A stretch of 64,000 bases of DNA from the NCBI GenBank assembly GCA_024650045.1, contig JANKMU010000005.1:5376-69375 (forward strand). The letters are read 5' to 3'. The stretch is from Mycoplasmatota bacterium. Lineage in GTDB: Bacteria; Bacillota_I; Bacilli_A; Acholeplasmatales; Acholeplasmataceae. Under the pieces are notes generated by a model. The model was not told the DNA's origin. It worked only from the letters and a program-made list of their open reading frames with translations, and did not search any database. Below, one piece after another: positions 1 through 7,557 of the stretch. Position 1 is the stretch's first letter, and each line of letters starts with the position of its first letter. The translations under genes and the position numbers were made by a program.

Positions 1-1381
1 CTTCTCCAACACCTATAGAATCATGAGAAAAGACAAATATTGAAGGAATTTGCATAATTGCAGATAATCTGATTGCAGGTCTCATATAATCGCTAAAAAC
101 GAAGAATGCTCCACCAAAGACTTTTAGTCCACCATGTAAAACCATACCGTTAACAATGGCTCCCATAGCGTGTTCTCTTACTCCAAAATTGATATTTCTA
201 GCTAGCCTATTTTCTTTACTATAATGTCCATCTGCTCCTTTAGCCTTAGTAGAAACTGTTAAGTCCGCAGACCCCCCAATCAAGTTCAAATACTTATCTG
301 ATAATTTATTTATCATTTTTCCACTAATGTTACGTGTTGCATCTTTTGGAGTATTTGTTATTTCTTTATAATCATTTGTGTTTATTTCGATGTCTGAATT
401 AATAAATGCTTCAAATAGACCATATTCTTTGGGAAATTGCTCTTGATAATCATTTGCCATTTTATTCCATCGGCGATATGCTCTTTGCCCTCTTAGTAAA
501 ACTTTTTTTCTGAAATGCTCATATACATCTTCAGAAACTTCAAATGGTTCATATTTCCAATTTAAAGTCTTACGTAATTTTACCGCTTCTTCTTCGCCTA
601 TTGGAGATCCATGTACTTGACTAGTTCCAGATACACTTGTTCCATATCCAATTATTGTTTTAATTTCGATAAGTGTAGGCTTATTTGAATCTTTCTTAGC
701 TCTATTAATAGCTTTATTTATAGTTTTTAAATCGTTCCCGTCTTCTACGTAAATGTATTGCCAACCCATAGCTTCGAATTTTTTCTTATGTTCTTCGCTA
801 TACGCCATTGAAACTTCACCATCTAATTGTATATCATTAGAATCAAACAATACAATTAATTTGCCTAGACCTAAATGACCAGCTAAACTCATTGACTCCA
901 TAGCAACACCTTCTTGTAGGTCTCCATCACCACATAGTACGTATGTATAATGATCAATAAGATTGAACTGTTCTTTATTAAATCTAGCTGCTAAATGAGT
1001 CTCAGCAATTGCCATACCAACTGCATTCGAAATACCTTGCCCAAGTGGACCACTCGTCGTCTCTACACCATCAGTATGTCCATACTCAGGATGTCCTGGT
1101 GTGTTTCCTGCATGTCTAAAATTTTTCAAATCATCAATAGAGATTTTATATCCCGATAAGTGATTCAAAGCATAAAGTAACATAGATCCATGCCCGGCAG
1201 ATAAAATAAATCGATCTCTATTTATCCATTGAGTATTTTTTATATTAACATTTAAGTGCTCAGTAAATAAAGTATATGCCATTGGTGCTGCACCTAAAAC
1301 AATCCCCGGGTGTCCACTATTAGCCTTATTGACAGCATCTACTCCTAAAAATCTTATTGTATTAATTGCTTTTTGTTCCAT
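1..1381 (-). CDS. tkt: Transketolase, N-terminal part (runs off window)
   Basis: Transketolase moves two-carbon ketol units between sugar phosphates in the non-oxidative pentose phosphate pathway, using thiamine diphosphate and Mg2+. The gene is absent from the ORF track because its stop lies before base 1; about 460 of the usual 650-670 residues are visible. Translation of the reverse strand gives the start MEQKAINTIRFLGVDAVNKA, then SGHPG, GPLGQGISNAVG and the thiamine diphosphate motif GDGDLQEG. The visible part ends in FSHDSIGVGE, a conserved segment of the pyrimidine-binding domain. The start ATG at 1379-1381 overlaps the end of the upstream gene by 20 bases, suggesting coupled translation. 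Identity is clear; only the C-terminal third is missing. Confidence 0.95.
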   Translation of the reverse strand, partial: MEQKAINTIRFLGVDAVNKANSGHPGIVLGAAPMAYTLFTEHLNVNIKNTQWINRDRFILSAGHGSMLLYALNHLSGYKISIDDLKNFRHAGNTPGHPEYGHTDGVETTSGPLGQGISNAVGMAIAETHLAARFNKEQFNLIDHYTYVLCGDGDLQEGVAMESMSLAGHLGLGKLIVLFDSNDIQLDGEVSMAYSEEHKKKFEAMGWQYIYVEDGNDLKTINKAINRAKKDSNKPTLIEIKTIIGYGTSVSGTSQVHGSPIGEEEAVKLRKTLNWKYEPFEVSEDVYEHFRKKVLLRGQRAYRRWNKMANDYQEQFPKEYGLFEAFINSDIEINTNDYKEITNTPKDATRNISGKMINKLSDKYLNLIGGSADLTVSTKAKGADGHYSKENRLARNINFGVREHAMGAIVNGMVLHGGLKVFGGAFFVFSDYMRPAIRLSAIMQIPSIFVFSHDSIGVGE

Positions 1382-2012
1382 CTTCATCCTCGCTATTTTC
1401 AGTATTTTCTATTTTATCTTCTGTTGAAGTACCATCATTTGTTTCTTCTTCATCGACATTAAATTTAAAATACTCTTTATAATGTTCTTCTTGAGCTTTT
1501 ACTAGTTCATCAAACTCTTCTGTTCCCAAATATTCACGAATCTGATCTTGAGCTAATTTATTTTCTTCTCTTACTCTCTTGTTTACAATTCTTCCTTGAA
1601 ACATATTGCTAATAACAACAATAACAATCATAAACAGCAATATTTGTAACATTAGCTCAGGAAATAGAAGTGTCGATACTATAGCAATCAATACATAAAA
1701 TATCAATGTTGGTATAATAAACATCATGTTTATTTTTTTGCTGATTGCGCCAACTCTTTCAAGAAATGACAACCAAATCATATTAACTTCTTTTTGATAA
1801 AAATCTTTCATGACATCATAATATTTCGTTTCAATAAGGACTTTGTAGTCATTACCGTCTGATGTCCAAATTGCAAATCTACCTTTTGATGCAAATTGAA
1901 ATAGAAAAGGTGTATCATTCATATAGTGAAATTCAATATTCTTTCCATTAATTTCTTGCGTCTCAAATGGCTCTCCAGTCAATTGTTTATATACTTTAGG
2001 GTTTAGTTTCAT
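1362..2012 (-). CDS. Unknown two-helix membrane protein with acidic tail
   Basis: I do not recognise this protein. A GGAGG site seven bases before the ATG at 2012 favours a start five residues inside the track ORF, giving 216 residues. The N-terminal 95 residues are soluble and mixed charge. Two hydrophobic helices follow at about residues 93-115 and 117-135 (IPTLIFYVLIAIVSTLLF and LLFMIVIVVIS). The last 45 residues are dominated by Glu, Asp, Asn and Thr and end in EDEDGTKSN. It is probably an inner-membrane protein with both large parts on one side. It lies between the SRP RNA and transketolase and overlaps the latter by 20 bases. No function can be assigned. Confidence 0.75.
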   Translation of the reverse strand: MKLNPKVYKQLTGEPFETQEINGKNIEFHYMNDTPFLFQFASKGRFAIWTSDGNDYKVLIETKYYDVMKDFYQKEVNMIWLSFLERVGAISKKINMMFIIPTLIFYVLIAIVSTLLFPELMLQILLFMIVIVVISNMFQGRIVNKRVREENKLAQDQIREYLGTEEFDELVKAQEEHYKEYFKFNVDEEETNDGTSTEDKIENTENSEDEDGTKSN

Positions 2013-2092
2013 AGGTCTTTCCTCCATTGTTTTTATTATAACATTTTATAATATTTTATAGTCGATTATGTAAAAACTAATAAATATTTAAA

Positions 2093-2199
2093 ATCCCCAT
2101 CAAGCATCATCATCCACATAATAAACATGCTTATGGCTGCTTCAATCAAGACCTGACCAGGTTCACAAGTTACTATTGAATGATGATGCTTGATAGGGA
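2093..2199 (-). ncRNA. ffs: Signal recognition particle RNA (small bacterial type)
   Basis: The reverse strand carries the universally conserved SRP RNA apical core, TGAACCTGGTCAGG followed by GAAGCAGCC, which binds Ffh. It is enclosed by a long near-perfect stem: TATCAAGCATCATCATTC on the 5' side pairs with GATGATGATGCTTGATGG on the 3' side. The length of roughly 105 nt fits the 4.5S-like RNA without an Alu domain. It starts only about 8 bases after the tadA stop, the common Firmicutes arrangement, so it is either co-transcribed and processed or has a promoter inside tadA. A short T-run follows the 3' end. The exact ends are estimated from the helix. Confidence 0.92.
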
Positions 2200-2206
2200 A
2201 TTTGTT

Positions 2207-2674
2207 CTATTTTTTTCTTAATCTTTTAAAAAAATTCTCAAGCAATTCTTGACTCTCGTTTGCCAATATACCAGACTCTACATTTATCTTGTGATTGAAT
2301 GGTAAGTTGAACATTTCAATGATACTTTTAGCTACGCCAGATTTTGGATCATCAGCAGCGTAATATAGATTTTTTATGCGCGATTGAATCATAGCTCCTG
2401 CACACATCGGACACGGTTCCAAAGTAACATATACATCGCAATTTTCAAGTCTCCAGCTTCCTATTTTTTTAGAAGCCTTCATCATTGCAAGAAATTCTGC
2501 ATGTGAATGAAACTCTTGTTTTTGTTCTCGTTTATTATATGCTCGTGCAATAATTTTATCTTCAAAAACAACAACCGCTCCAACTGGAACTTCATTTTCT
2601 TTTTCCGCTTTTTGAGCTTCTTTCAAAGCAGCTCTCATGTATTTATATTTTTTTAGGTTTTCCTGGGACTTCAT
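2207..2674 (-). CDS. tadA: tRNA-specific adenosine deaminase TadA
   Basis: This zinc enzyme deaminates adenosine-34 of tRNA-Arg(ACG) to inosine. The deaminase signature is intact: HAEFLAM supplies the zinc His and catalytic Glu, and PCPMCAGA supplies the two zinc cysteines. EVPVGAVVV lies at the usual N-terminal position. The track ORF starts at a GTG (2713), deep inside tdk. The ATG at 2674 gives 155 residues and a normal spacing to YMRAALKEA, so I prefer it, although no strong ribosome site precedes either choice. It overlaps the 3' end of tdk by about 30 bases. The identity is secure; the start is not. Confidence 0.93.
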   Translation of the reverse strand: MKSQENLKKYKYMRAALKEAQKAEKENEVPVGAVVVFEDKIIARAYNKREQKQEFHSHAEFLAMMKASKKIGSWRLENCDVYVTLEPCPMCAGAMIQSRIKNLYYAADDPKSGVAKSIIEMFNLPFNHKINVESGILANESQELLENFFKRLRKK

Positions 2675-3233
2675 GATAATGTCTCGATCTTGGCTCATAG
2701 GATTCATTCGCACCTACCAATATAGTTGGATCTGAATAATCTGCTGGTTTACCATCGATGATTCGTTGCGTTCTAGTTGCTGGTAACCCACTTTTCACAC
2801 ATATAGCTGTTAACTTTGTAACAAATTCAGCTCTTGCGAGTAATTCGGGCATTGGCCCAAATGGTTCTCCACGGAAATTTCGATCTAACCCGCCCACAAT
2901 GACACGTATACCTCTATCTGCTAAATCTTCTGTAATATTGATAATGTCATTATCGAAAAATTGAACTTCATCAATCACTACAGCATCAGTATTGTCTTTA
3001 ACATAATCATATATTTCTAGACTTTTATCGATGATAATCGAAGGTTTTTTACTTAAATTATGAGATACAATTTCTTCTACATTGTATCTTGTATCAATTT
3101 TGGGTTTAAATACTAGCACATGTTGCTTTGCATATTCTAATCTCTTGATTCTTCTAATTAATTCTTCTGTTTTTCCGGCAAACATTGGCCCACATACAAC
3201 CTCAATAAACCCGTTTTTATATGTGTGATACAT
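2643..3233 (-). CDS. tdk: Thymidine kinase (type II) lacking most zinc ligands
   Basis: Thymidine kinase phosphorylates thymidine to dTMP for nucleotide salvage. The P-loop GPMFAGKTEEL, VIDEVQFF with the catalytic Glu, and VGGLDRNF are all present. GCGGAGG seven bases before the ATG at 3233 fixes the start, giving 196 residues instead of the track's 203. Compared with my recollection of Bacillus-type enzymes (AVCSVCG and YEPRCRHCH), this protein reads AICVKSG and YEPRSRHYH. Three of the four structural zinc cysteines appear replaced by Ser, Ser and Tyr. The lasso region ATRTQR and YEPR is otherwise well preserved, so the enzyme is probably active with a zinc-free domain. Confidence 0.92.
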   Translation of the reverse strand: MYHTYKNGFIEVVCGPMFAGKTEELIRRIKRLEYAKQHVLVFKPKIDTRYNVEEIVSHNLSKKPSIIIDKSLEIYDYVKDNTDAVVIDEVQFFDNDIINITEDLADRGIRVIVGGLDRNFRGEPFGPMPELLARAEFVTKLTAICVKSGLPATRTQRIIDGKPADYSDPTILVGANESYEPRSRHYHEVPGKPKKI

Positions 3234-3255
3234 AATAGATCCTCCGCATATCATT

Positions 3256-3288
3256 TTTTTTAATAAAAAACGTGATAATTAGATCACG
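3256..3288 (-). terminator. Intrinsic terminator after rpmE
   Basis: On the minus strand, ACGTGAT-CTAATT-ATCACGT forms a 7-8 bp stem followed by TTTTTTATT. It begins at the rpmE stop codon and ends the rpmE transcript before tdk. Confidence 0.8.
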
Positions 3289-3513
3289 TTATTTGTTGTC
3301 TTGCTCTTTTTTGTTCATACCATAGCGTTTATTGAATTTTTCAACGCGTCCAGCAGCTTGAATGAAAGTTTGTTGTCCTGTATAAAATGGATGACAATTA
3401 GCACAAGTATCAATACGAATATTATTTGCAGTTGTACCTACTTCATATTCTTGTCCACATGTTGAACATTTTACAGTTGTTACATTATATTTTGGGTGAA
3501 TTCCTGGTTTCAT
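3289..3513 (-). CDS. rpmE: 50S ribosomal protein L31, zinc-binding type
   Basis: Ribosomal protein L31 bridges the large and small subunits. The start MKPGIHPKYN is typical of the family, and GGAG eight bases before the ATG at 3513 supports it over the track start, giving 74 residues. The cysteine pairs KCSTCG and DTCANC, followed by HPFYTGQ, identify the zinc-containing (C+) version. That version can release zinc and be swapped for a C- paralogue when zinc is scarce. The gene is transcribed alone from the TTGATT/TATAAT promoter just upstream and ends in a strong terminator. Confidence 0.96.
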   Translation of the reverse strand: MKPGIHPKYNVTTVKCSTCGQEYEVGTTANNIRIDTCANCHPFYTGQQTFIQAAGRVEKFNKRYGMNKKEQDNK

Positions 3514-3565
3514 TTTCTTTTCTCCTTCCGCCATGACCTTTAGTCATAGTAAGTTTTGCGCAATT

Positions 3566-3594
3566 ATTATATCATTGTATATTTTATTAATCAA
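3566..3594 (-). promoter_or_regulatory. Sigma-A-type promoter for rpmE
   Basis: Read on the minus strand, a -35 box TTGATT and a -10 box TATAAT are separated by exactly 17 bases, about 50 bases upstream of the rpmE start. The match to the housekeeping consensus is strong. Confidence 0.75.
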
Positions 3595-3617
3595 GTGTAA
3601 TCTCTGCTATTTTGCTT

Positions 3618-4130
3618 TTAATCGGCAAACTCGTTATGCCAAGTATCCCATACGGCTAAGAATCGTTTTGATATTATACCCGTTAATGCTCCAGCCGGAA
3701 TACTTAAAAATAGCATGATTGGCAAATAAAATAATACTGCTACACTACCAATTACAAATATCCCAGCGGTCACTTGTCCAATGCAATGAAACACTGAACC
3801 GATAACACTGACACCTAAAACACCAAAAAAATTCGTTTTTTTAAAAAATCCCATCGCTAATATTGCAAAAATAGCTCCGCTCATGCTCATATAAAATACT
3901 GGTCCAAGTAGTTTTCCAGTTAACATTGAAACTAACAAAACCCGAAGTATAGTCAATGATGCACTATCCTTAAAGGAATATACATATAGAATAATAAGCG
4001 ATATAATATTCGAAAAACCCAGTTTAGCACCGGGAACTGGTATAATCGGTATTGCTGATTCTATTACATTCAACACAATTGCAATAGCTAAAAAATTTGC
4101 TAGCAGTGTCATTTTACGAGTTTTTCTCAT
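3618..4130 (-). CDS. Gx transporter / EetB-like membrane protein
   Basis: The protein is 170 residues with about five or six hydrophobic helices. It resembles the family annotated as Gx transporter or heptaprenyl diphosphate synthase component I; PIIPVPGAKLGFSNIISL and RVLLVSMLTGKLLGP are recognisable family segments. It follows the NusG-domain gene by six bases and closes an apbE-nusG II-Gx operon. The same trio occurs in Gram-positive extracellular electron transfer loci, where as I recall these families are called EetA and EetB. Its fold resembles small-molecule transport S-components, so moving a flavin, quinone or isoprenoid precursor is plausible but unproven. The context argues against a true heptaprenyl synthase role. 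Confidence 0.72.
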   Translation of the reverse strand: MRKTRKMTLLANFLAIAIVLNVIESAIPIIPVPGAKLGFSNIISLIILYVYSFKDSASLTILRVLLVSMLTGKLLGPVFYMSMSGAIFAILAMGFFKKTNFFGVLGVSVIGSVFHCIGQVTAGIFVIGSVAVLFYLPIMLFLSIPAGALTGIISKRFLAVWDTWHNEFAD

Positions 4131-4136
4131 CGATGT

Positions 4137-4613
4137 TTAAACAGTGAAGTCTTCATCATTTGTTTCAAATTCAATACGAACTCTGTTAGGTAAACAAATA
4201 AGTGGCCAACCTGTTGACTCTCCTTCTCTACTACATATATTATTAGGACTTTGTTCTTCTATAACTTGAACACTTTTTCTTCCATAATCATATTTAATCA
4301 CTACTTCTTGGCGAATACCATTTACTGTGTAATCTCCTAATATAGTTATTGTGTATTCTTGCTCATTAATGATGGGGTAAATGGAATCATATCCATCGGG
4401 TACACTTTGATTATAATTTTTTATTGTTCTATAGTTAATAAAATCAATGGTAACAATGGGCTCGTTAGAAGATCCATAATAAACATGAGCTAATGATGCA
4501 TCATCACTAAATGCTAGTAATCTAAACGCAATAAAAATACCACCCATTAAAACAAACAAGAGTGAAACTAACAAGATATCTCTTTTGCTTTGAGTTTTAT
4601 TTTTAACATTCAT
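4137..4613 (-). CDS. NusG domain II protein (EetA-like), membrane anchored
   Basis: The protein has 158 residues. A single N-terminal helix (DILLVSLLFVLMGGIFIAF) is followed by an extracytoplasmic domain. The C-terminal stretch SPNNICSREG and ICLPNRVRIEF matches the conserved end of NusG domain II (DUF1312-type) proteins, with its two cysteines. The family lacks the RNA polymerase-binding NGN domain, so it is not a transcription factor. It is three bases after apbE and six before the Gx transporter gene, the arrangement known from flavin-based extracellular electron transfer operons. It may act as an extracytoplasmic redox or flavin-binding partner of Rnf; that role is inference. Confidence 0.7.
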   Translation of the reverse strand: MNVKNKTQSKRDILLVSLLFVLMGGIFIAFRLLAFSDDASLAHVYYGSSNEPIVTIDFINYRTIKNYNQSVPDGYDSIYPIINEQEYTITILGDYTVNGIRQEVVIKYDYGRKSVQVIEEQSPNNICSREGESTGWPLICLPNRVRIEFETNDEDFTV

Positions 4614-4615
4614 AA

Positions 4616-5695
4616 TTATCGTTCCTCAAACTCAGTTGTATTAAGATATGTATCAATTGTTCCATCATAATTAAAGACAATTATTTCAATTCCCAAATCT
4701 TCTTGATGTTCATTCATCCACGCAGTAAAAATATTTGGAGCCATCGAAAAAAATGCTGTTGATAAAGCGTCTAATGCTCCTGCATCATCTCCAATAACTG
4801 TTATTGTATGATAATAATGTTCTGGCATTTTTGTTAATGGTGACACAATATGATGATATCTAAGTCCGTTGTAAAGTGCATATTGCTCATAATTTCCACT
4901 TGTTGTGATTGAAACATCTGCAACATATATCATGCCATAAGTGCGATTATCAGATCCGGTTCTAACAGGATTTGCCAATGATGTGTGGAAAAATCCTGTT
5001 TCTCGATTCATATTTTTTCCTACAGATATTGAACTACTTCCCGCACTGATAGAAAAATATATAGCATCATTGTCTCGAAGATAATCATAAACACGTTGTG
5101 TAGCATACCCCTTCGACAATGCTCCTAAATCTATTTTGACATGACTACTCTTAATTTCAACATAATATTTACCGTTATTTTCAGTTAATTCATATGGATT
5201 TTCAACAACTTCAATTGCTTCTAAAGTTTCTTCAATAGACTCAAACACTTGCTCAGGAATCTCTTCAAAAAGATATCCCGACGCTTCATCTAATATAACA
5301 TCTTTCCAAACATCAACTATTTTACCAATAGAGACATCAAAATAACCCTCAGTTAACTCCTTGAGTCTATTAGCTTCTTCAAGTAATTCAAAAAGTTCAT
5401 AGTCTATCTCTATAACTTCATTTAAAGTTTGATTAATTGAATAGATGTTTTCTAGAAACTCAGAATCTTCTTTAAGTGGTTCATAACTTGTACTAAGTTC
5501 GTGATATGTGTAATATATTTGCGATATATCATTCATGTATTCGTCTGCTTGATTTTGACTGTCAGCAAACACACTAACACTGATATAAGTATCCATATAG
5601 TCAAAAAAACTGAATGTATATATATCAGCTTTTTTACATGAAGTCATAAACATTATATTTAAAATTAAAATTGTAATAATTGCTATTTTTCTCAT
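4616..5695 (-). CDS. apbE: FAD:protein FMN transferase ApbE, lipoprotein
   Basis: ApbE cleaves FAD and attaches FMN to a Thr or Ser of extracytoplasmic flavoproteins such as RnfG and RnfD. The 359-residue protein begins MRKIAIITILILNIMFMTSC, a lipoprotein signal with Cys about residue 20. Family hallmarks follow: DYMDTYISVSVFA, KIDLGALSKGYA, the ISAGSSSI segment and, near the C-terminus, the metal-binding GALDALSTAFF. GAGG six bases before the ATG at 5695 fixes the start inside the track ORF. It lies just after the Rnf operon terminator and leads its own three-gene unit. Its likely substrates are the duplicated RnfG proteins and RnfD next door. Confidence 0.92.
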   Translation of the reverse strand: MRKIAIITILILNIMFMTSCKKADIYTFSFFDYMDTYISVSVFADSQNQADEYMNDISQIYYTYHELSTSYEPLKEDSEFLENIYSINQTLNEVIEIDYELFELLEEANRLKELTEGYFDVSIGKIVDVWKDVILDEASGYLFEEIPEQVFESIEETLEAIEVVENPYELTENNGKYYVEIKSSHVKIDLGALSKGYATQRVYDYLRDNDAIYFSISAGSSSISVGKNMNRETGFFHTSLANPVRTGSDNRTYGMIYVADVSITTSGNYEQYALYNGLRYHHIVSPLTKMPEHYYHTITVIGDDAGALDALSTAFFSMAPNIFTAWMNEHQEDLGIEIIVFNYDGTIDTYLNTTEFEER

Positions 5696-5741
5696 TCTAA
5701 ACCTCAACATTAATTTCCTAATCTATTATATCATATGATTG

Positions 5742-5767
5742 ATAAAGAAAAGGACATATTATGTCCT
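5742..5767 (-). terminator. Terminator closing the Rnf operon
   Basis: Minus-strand AGGACAT-AAT-ATGTCCT followed by TTTTCTTT starts at the rnfB stop codon. It separates the Rnf operon from apbE. A TATAAT sequence just beyond it (5725-5730) may be the -10 box for apbE, though no good -35 box is visible. Confidence 0.75.
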
Positions 5768-6086
5768 ATAACTTTAAATCAATTATAGATCCATCTGGAT
5801 TTGGATGGTCCTTTAAATACTCTAATATCGGGTTATAGTGCTTATCTAATTTTCCTGGTTTGCAGCGAGAAACATTTTTTACTTCTCCATTTACAATACC
5901 AACAGCAAATGCACGACATCCAGGTGTTCCACAAGCTCCACAATTATAGTTAGGTAATAACTTTTCTATATCATCAATTCTTGGATCTTCTTTAACAGTT
6001 AAGTATTGGTTTGCTAAAGATAGAACCACACCTAAAACAGCTCCGATAACTCCCAGCACAATGAAGGGATATATTGCTTGCATCAT
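5766..6086 (-). CDS. rnfB: RnfB, short form without ferredoxin domain
   Basis: RnfB normally receives electrons from ferredoxin in the Rnf complex. This protein is only 106 residues. One N-terminal membrane helix (FIVLGVIGAVLGVVLSLA) is followed by the conserved cluster domain NCGACGTPGCRAFA with a fourth Cys in SRCKPGK. The C-terminal polyferredoxin domain with CxxCxxCxxxCP motifs, present in ordinary RnfB of about 190-330 residues, is absent. A terminator follows directly at the stop codon, so there is no room for a frameshifted remainder. Its start ATGATG overlaps the TGA of the preceding small ORF. The family is clear, but how electrons enter the complex is open. Confidence 0.88.
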   Translation of the reverse strand: MMQAIYPFIVLGVIGAVLGVVLSLANQYLTVKEDPRIDDIEKLLPNYNCGACGTPGCRAFAVGIVNGEVKNVSRCKPGKLDKHYNPILEYLKDHPNPDGSIIDLKL

Positions 6087-6295
6087 AATTTGACCTCCTT
6101 CATAAATTCAAGTGCATCTGAAAAACCACATGATCCACCACTACCTCCACGAGAGGTACATGATTCACAAGTTTGTGCTTCAAGATAAGCTGCTCGACAA
6201 CTCTCTGGCACTTCAACTTTTTTATTTAAATACATGGTTGCGATATAAAGTCCTATAAATCCACATAATACCGCTACTAAAATCAAAAATTCCAT
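6083..6295 (-). CDS. Small one-helix Cys4 membrane protein in Rnf operon (NqrM-like?)
   Basis: The protein has 70 residues: one N-terminal helix (FLILVAVLCGFIGLYIATMYL), then LNKKVEV and four cysteines in the pattern PESC-x9-C-x2-C-x9-C before a short tail. It overlaps rnfA at one end and rnfB at the other by one to four bases, so it is translated as part of the Rnf operon. It is not a standard Rnf subunit. Its design (one helix, a KK basic turn, four Cys within about 25 residues) is that of NqrM (DUF539), which helps deliver iron to the NqrD/NqrE centre of Na+-NQR. A similar maturation role for RnfA/RnfE is my inference; a metal-binding extra subunit is the alternative. Confidence 0.8.
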   Translation of the reverse strand: MEFLILVAVLCGFIGLYIATMYLNKKVEVPESCRAAYLEAQTCESCTSRGGSGGSCGFSDALEFMKEVKL

Positions 6296-6867
6296 TATAT
6301 AATCCCTGCCAATCCCATAAATGCCATTGCCATTAAGCCAGCTGTCACAAATGCAACAGGAAGTCCTTTAAGTGCCTTTGGTACATTTGCAGAATCTAAA
6401 CGCATACGTATTGCTGTAAAGGTAATGATAATAAGTGCAAACCCAATACCAGAACCTAACGCAAACATCAACGCTTCTGGATAACTTTGAGGAATTGCAA
6501 TGTTTGTTAAAGCAACACCAAGTACTGCACAGTTTGTAGCAATCAATGGTAAGTAAACGCCAAGTGCTTTATATAAACTTTGACTGAATCTTTTAATAAC
6601 TAATTCTGTTAATTGCACCAATGAAGCAATAACTAATATAAATGCTATGGTATCAATAAATTTAATATCCAACGGAACTAATACATAATGGTATATCGGA
6701 AAAGTAATTAATGCTGCCAAAAATATAACAACAATAACTGCTAGACCCATACCAACAACAGATTTCATCTTTGTTGAAACTCCAAAGAACGAACAAAGAC
6801 CTAAGAATTGCATCAACACAATATTATTTACTAACATTGCAGAAATTAATATAGCAAGTAAGTTCAT
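6295..6867 (-). CDS. rnfA: Rnf complex membrane subunit RnfA
   Basis: RnfA (190 residues, about six helices) is one of two inverted homologous membrane subunits that hold an iron-sulfur centre in the membrane and form the ion path of Rnf. Recognisable segments are NNIVLMQFLGLCSFFGVS near the N-terminus, with the conserved cluster Cys, and YLPLIATNCAVLGVAL in the middle, with the second Cys. KALKGLPVAFVTAGLMAMAF closes the protein as usual. It is tightly packed between rnfE and the small Cys protein, sharing start and stop bases with both. Confidence 0.96.
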   Translation of the reverse strand: MNLLAILISAMLVNNIVLMQFLGLCSFFGVSTKMKSVVGMGLAVIVVIFLAALITFPIYHYVLVPLDIKFIDTIAFILVIASLVQLTELVIKRFSQSLYKALGVYLPLIATNCAVLGVALTNIAIPQSYPEALMFALGSGIGFALIIITFTAIRMRLDSANVPKALKGLPVAFVTAGLMAMAFMGLAGII

Positions 6868-7556
6868 TATTTCTTAGCTCCTTTCTTTTGGCGATAGGCA
6901 GTAATGCCAGCTAGAATAAATCCAATCACCAAAAATGCTCCGGGTGGCTGAACTAAAACAGTGAATGCATATGTATCTAAACCAGCATTTTGTAGTAATG
7001 TGTATTCAAATCCAAGTGGAAGTGATCTACCTAGTGCGATCATACCAGTTCCAAAAAATTCTCTAAAAAATCCGATGATAGAAAGTGATAATGCAAACCC
7101 AACAGCAACTCCAAAACCATCAAGTGCAGACTTACCAACAGTGTTCTTAGAAGCGAATGCTTCGGCTCTACCAAAAACAACACAGTTAACTGTAATCAAG
7201 GCAATGAATACGCCTAATTCTTGTGCTAATGCTGGAGCAAATGCATCTACCAACATCTTTAATATAGTAACTTCTGTAGCAATAATAATTACATATACTG
7301 GAATACGCACAGTATTTGGAACAACTTTTCTAATCGATGATACTGTAGTATTTGTAAACGTTAAGACAAGCATAACTAATATACCCATACCAAATGCACC
7401 TTCGAAAGTTGATGTTACCGCTAATGCTGGACATAGCCCAAGCACCATAACGAATATACCGTTTTCTTTTAAGATACCTTTAGTAAAAGTCTCCCATAAT
7501 GTCATTTCTTTTTCTTGAGCTTTTTTCTTAGCTGGAACTTTTTTAGCTTCTGTCAT
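6867..7556 (-). CDS. rnfE: Rnf complex membrane subunit RnfE
   Basis: RnfE (229 residues) is the partner of RnfA, with about six helices and the mirrored cluster cysteines. The sequence shows GILKENGIFVMVLGLCPALAV and ITVNCVVFGRAEAFASKN, both typical. A charged cytoplasmic N-terminal stretch rich in Lys (AKKVPAKKKAQEKE) precedes the family start and is longer than usual. The gene lies between the second rnfG and rnfA with one-base spacing. The large plus-strand ORF in the same place is an antisense shadow. Confidence 0.96.
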   Translation of the reverse strand: MTEAKKVPAKKKAQEKEMTLWETFTKGILKENGIFVMVLGLCPALAVTSTFEGAFGMGILVMLVLTFTNTTVSSIRKVVPNTVRIPVYVIIIATEVTILKMLVDAFAPALAQELGVFIALITVNCVVFGRAEAFASKNTVGKSALDGFGVAVGFALSLSIIGFFREFFGTGMIALGRSLPLGFEYTLLQNAGLDTYAFTVLVQPPGAFLVIGFILAGITAYRQKKGAKK

Positions 7557-7557
7557 C

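Noticed and set aside
5700-5766. Remnant of a ferredoxin domain after rnfB
   Set aside because: All frames were considered; there is a terminator immediately after the stop and no CxxCxxCxxxCP motif.
6961-7518. 185-aa plus-strand ORF inside rnfE
   Set aside because: It is antisense to a clear rnfE gene, has low-complexity composition and no ribosome site.
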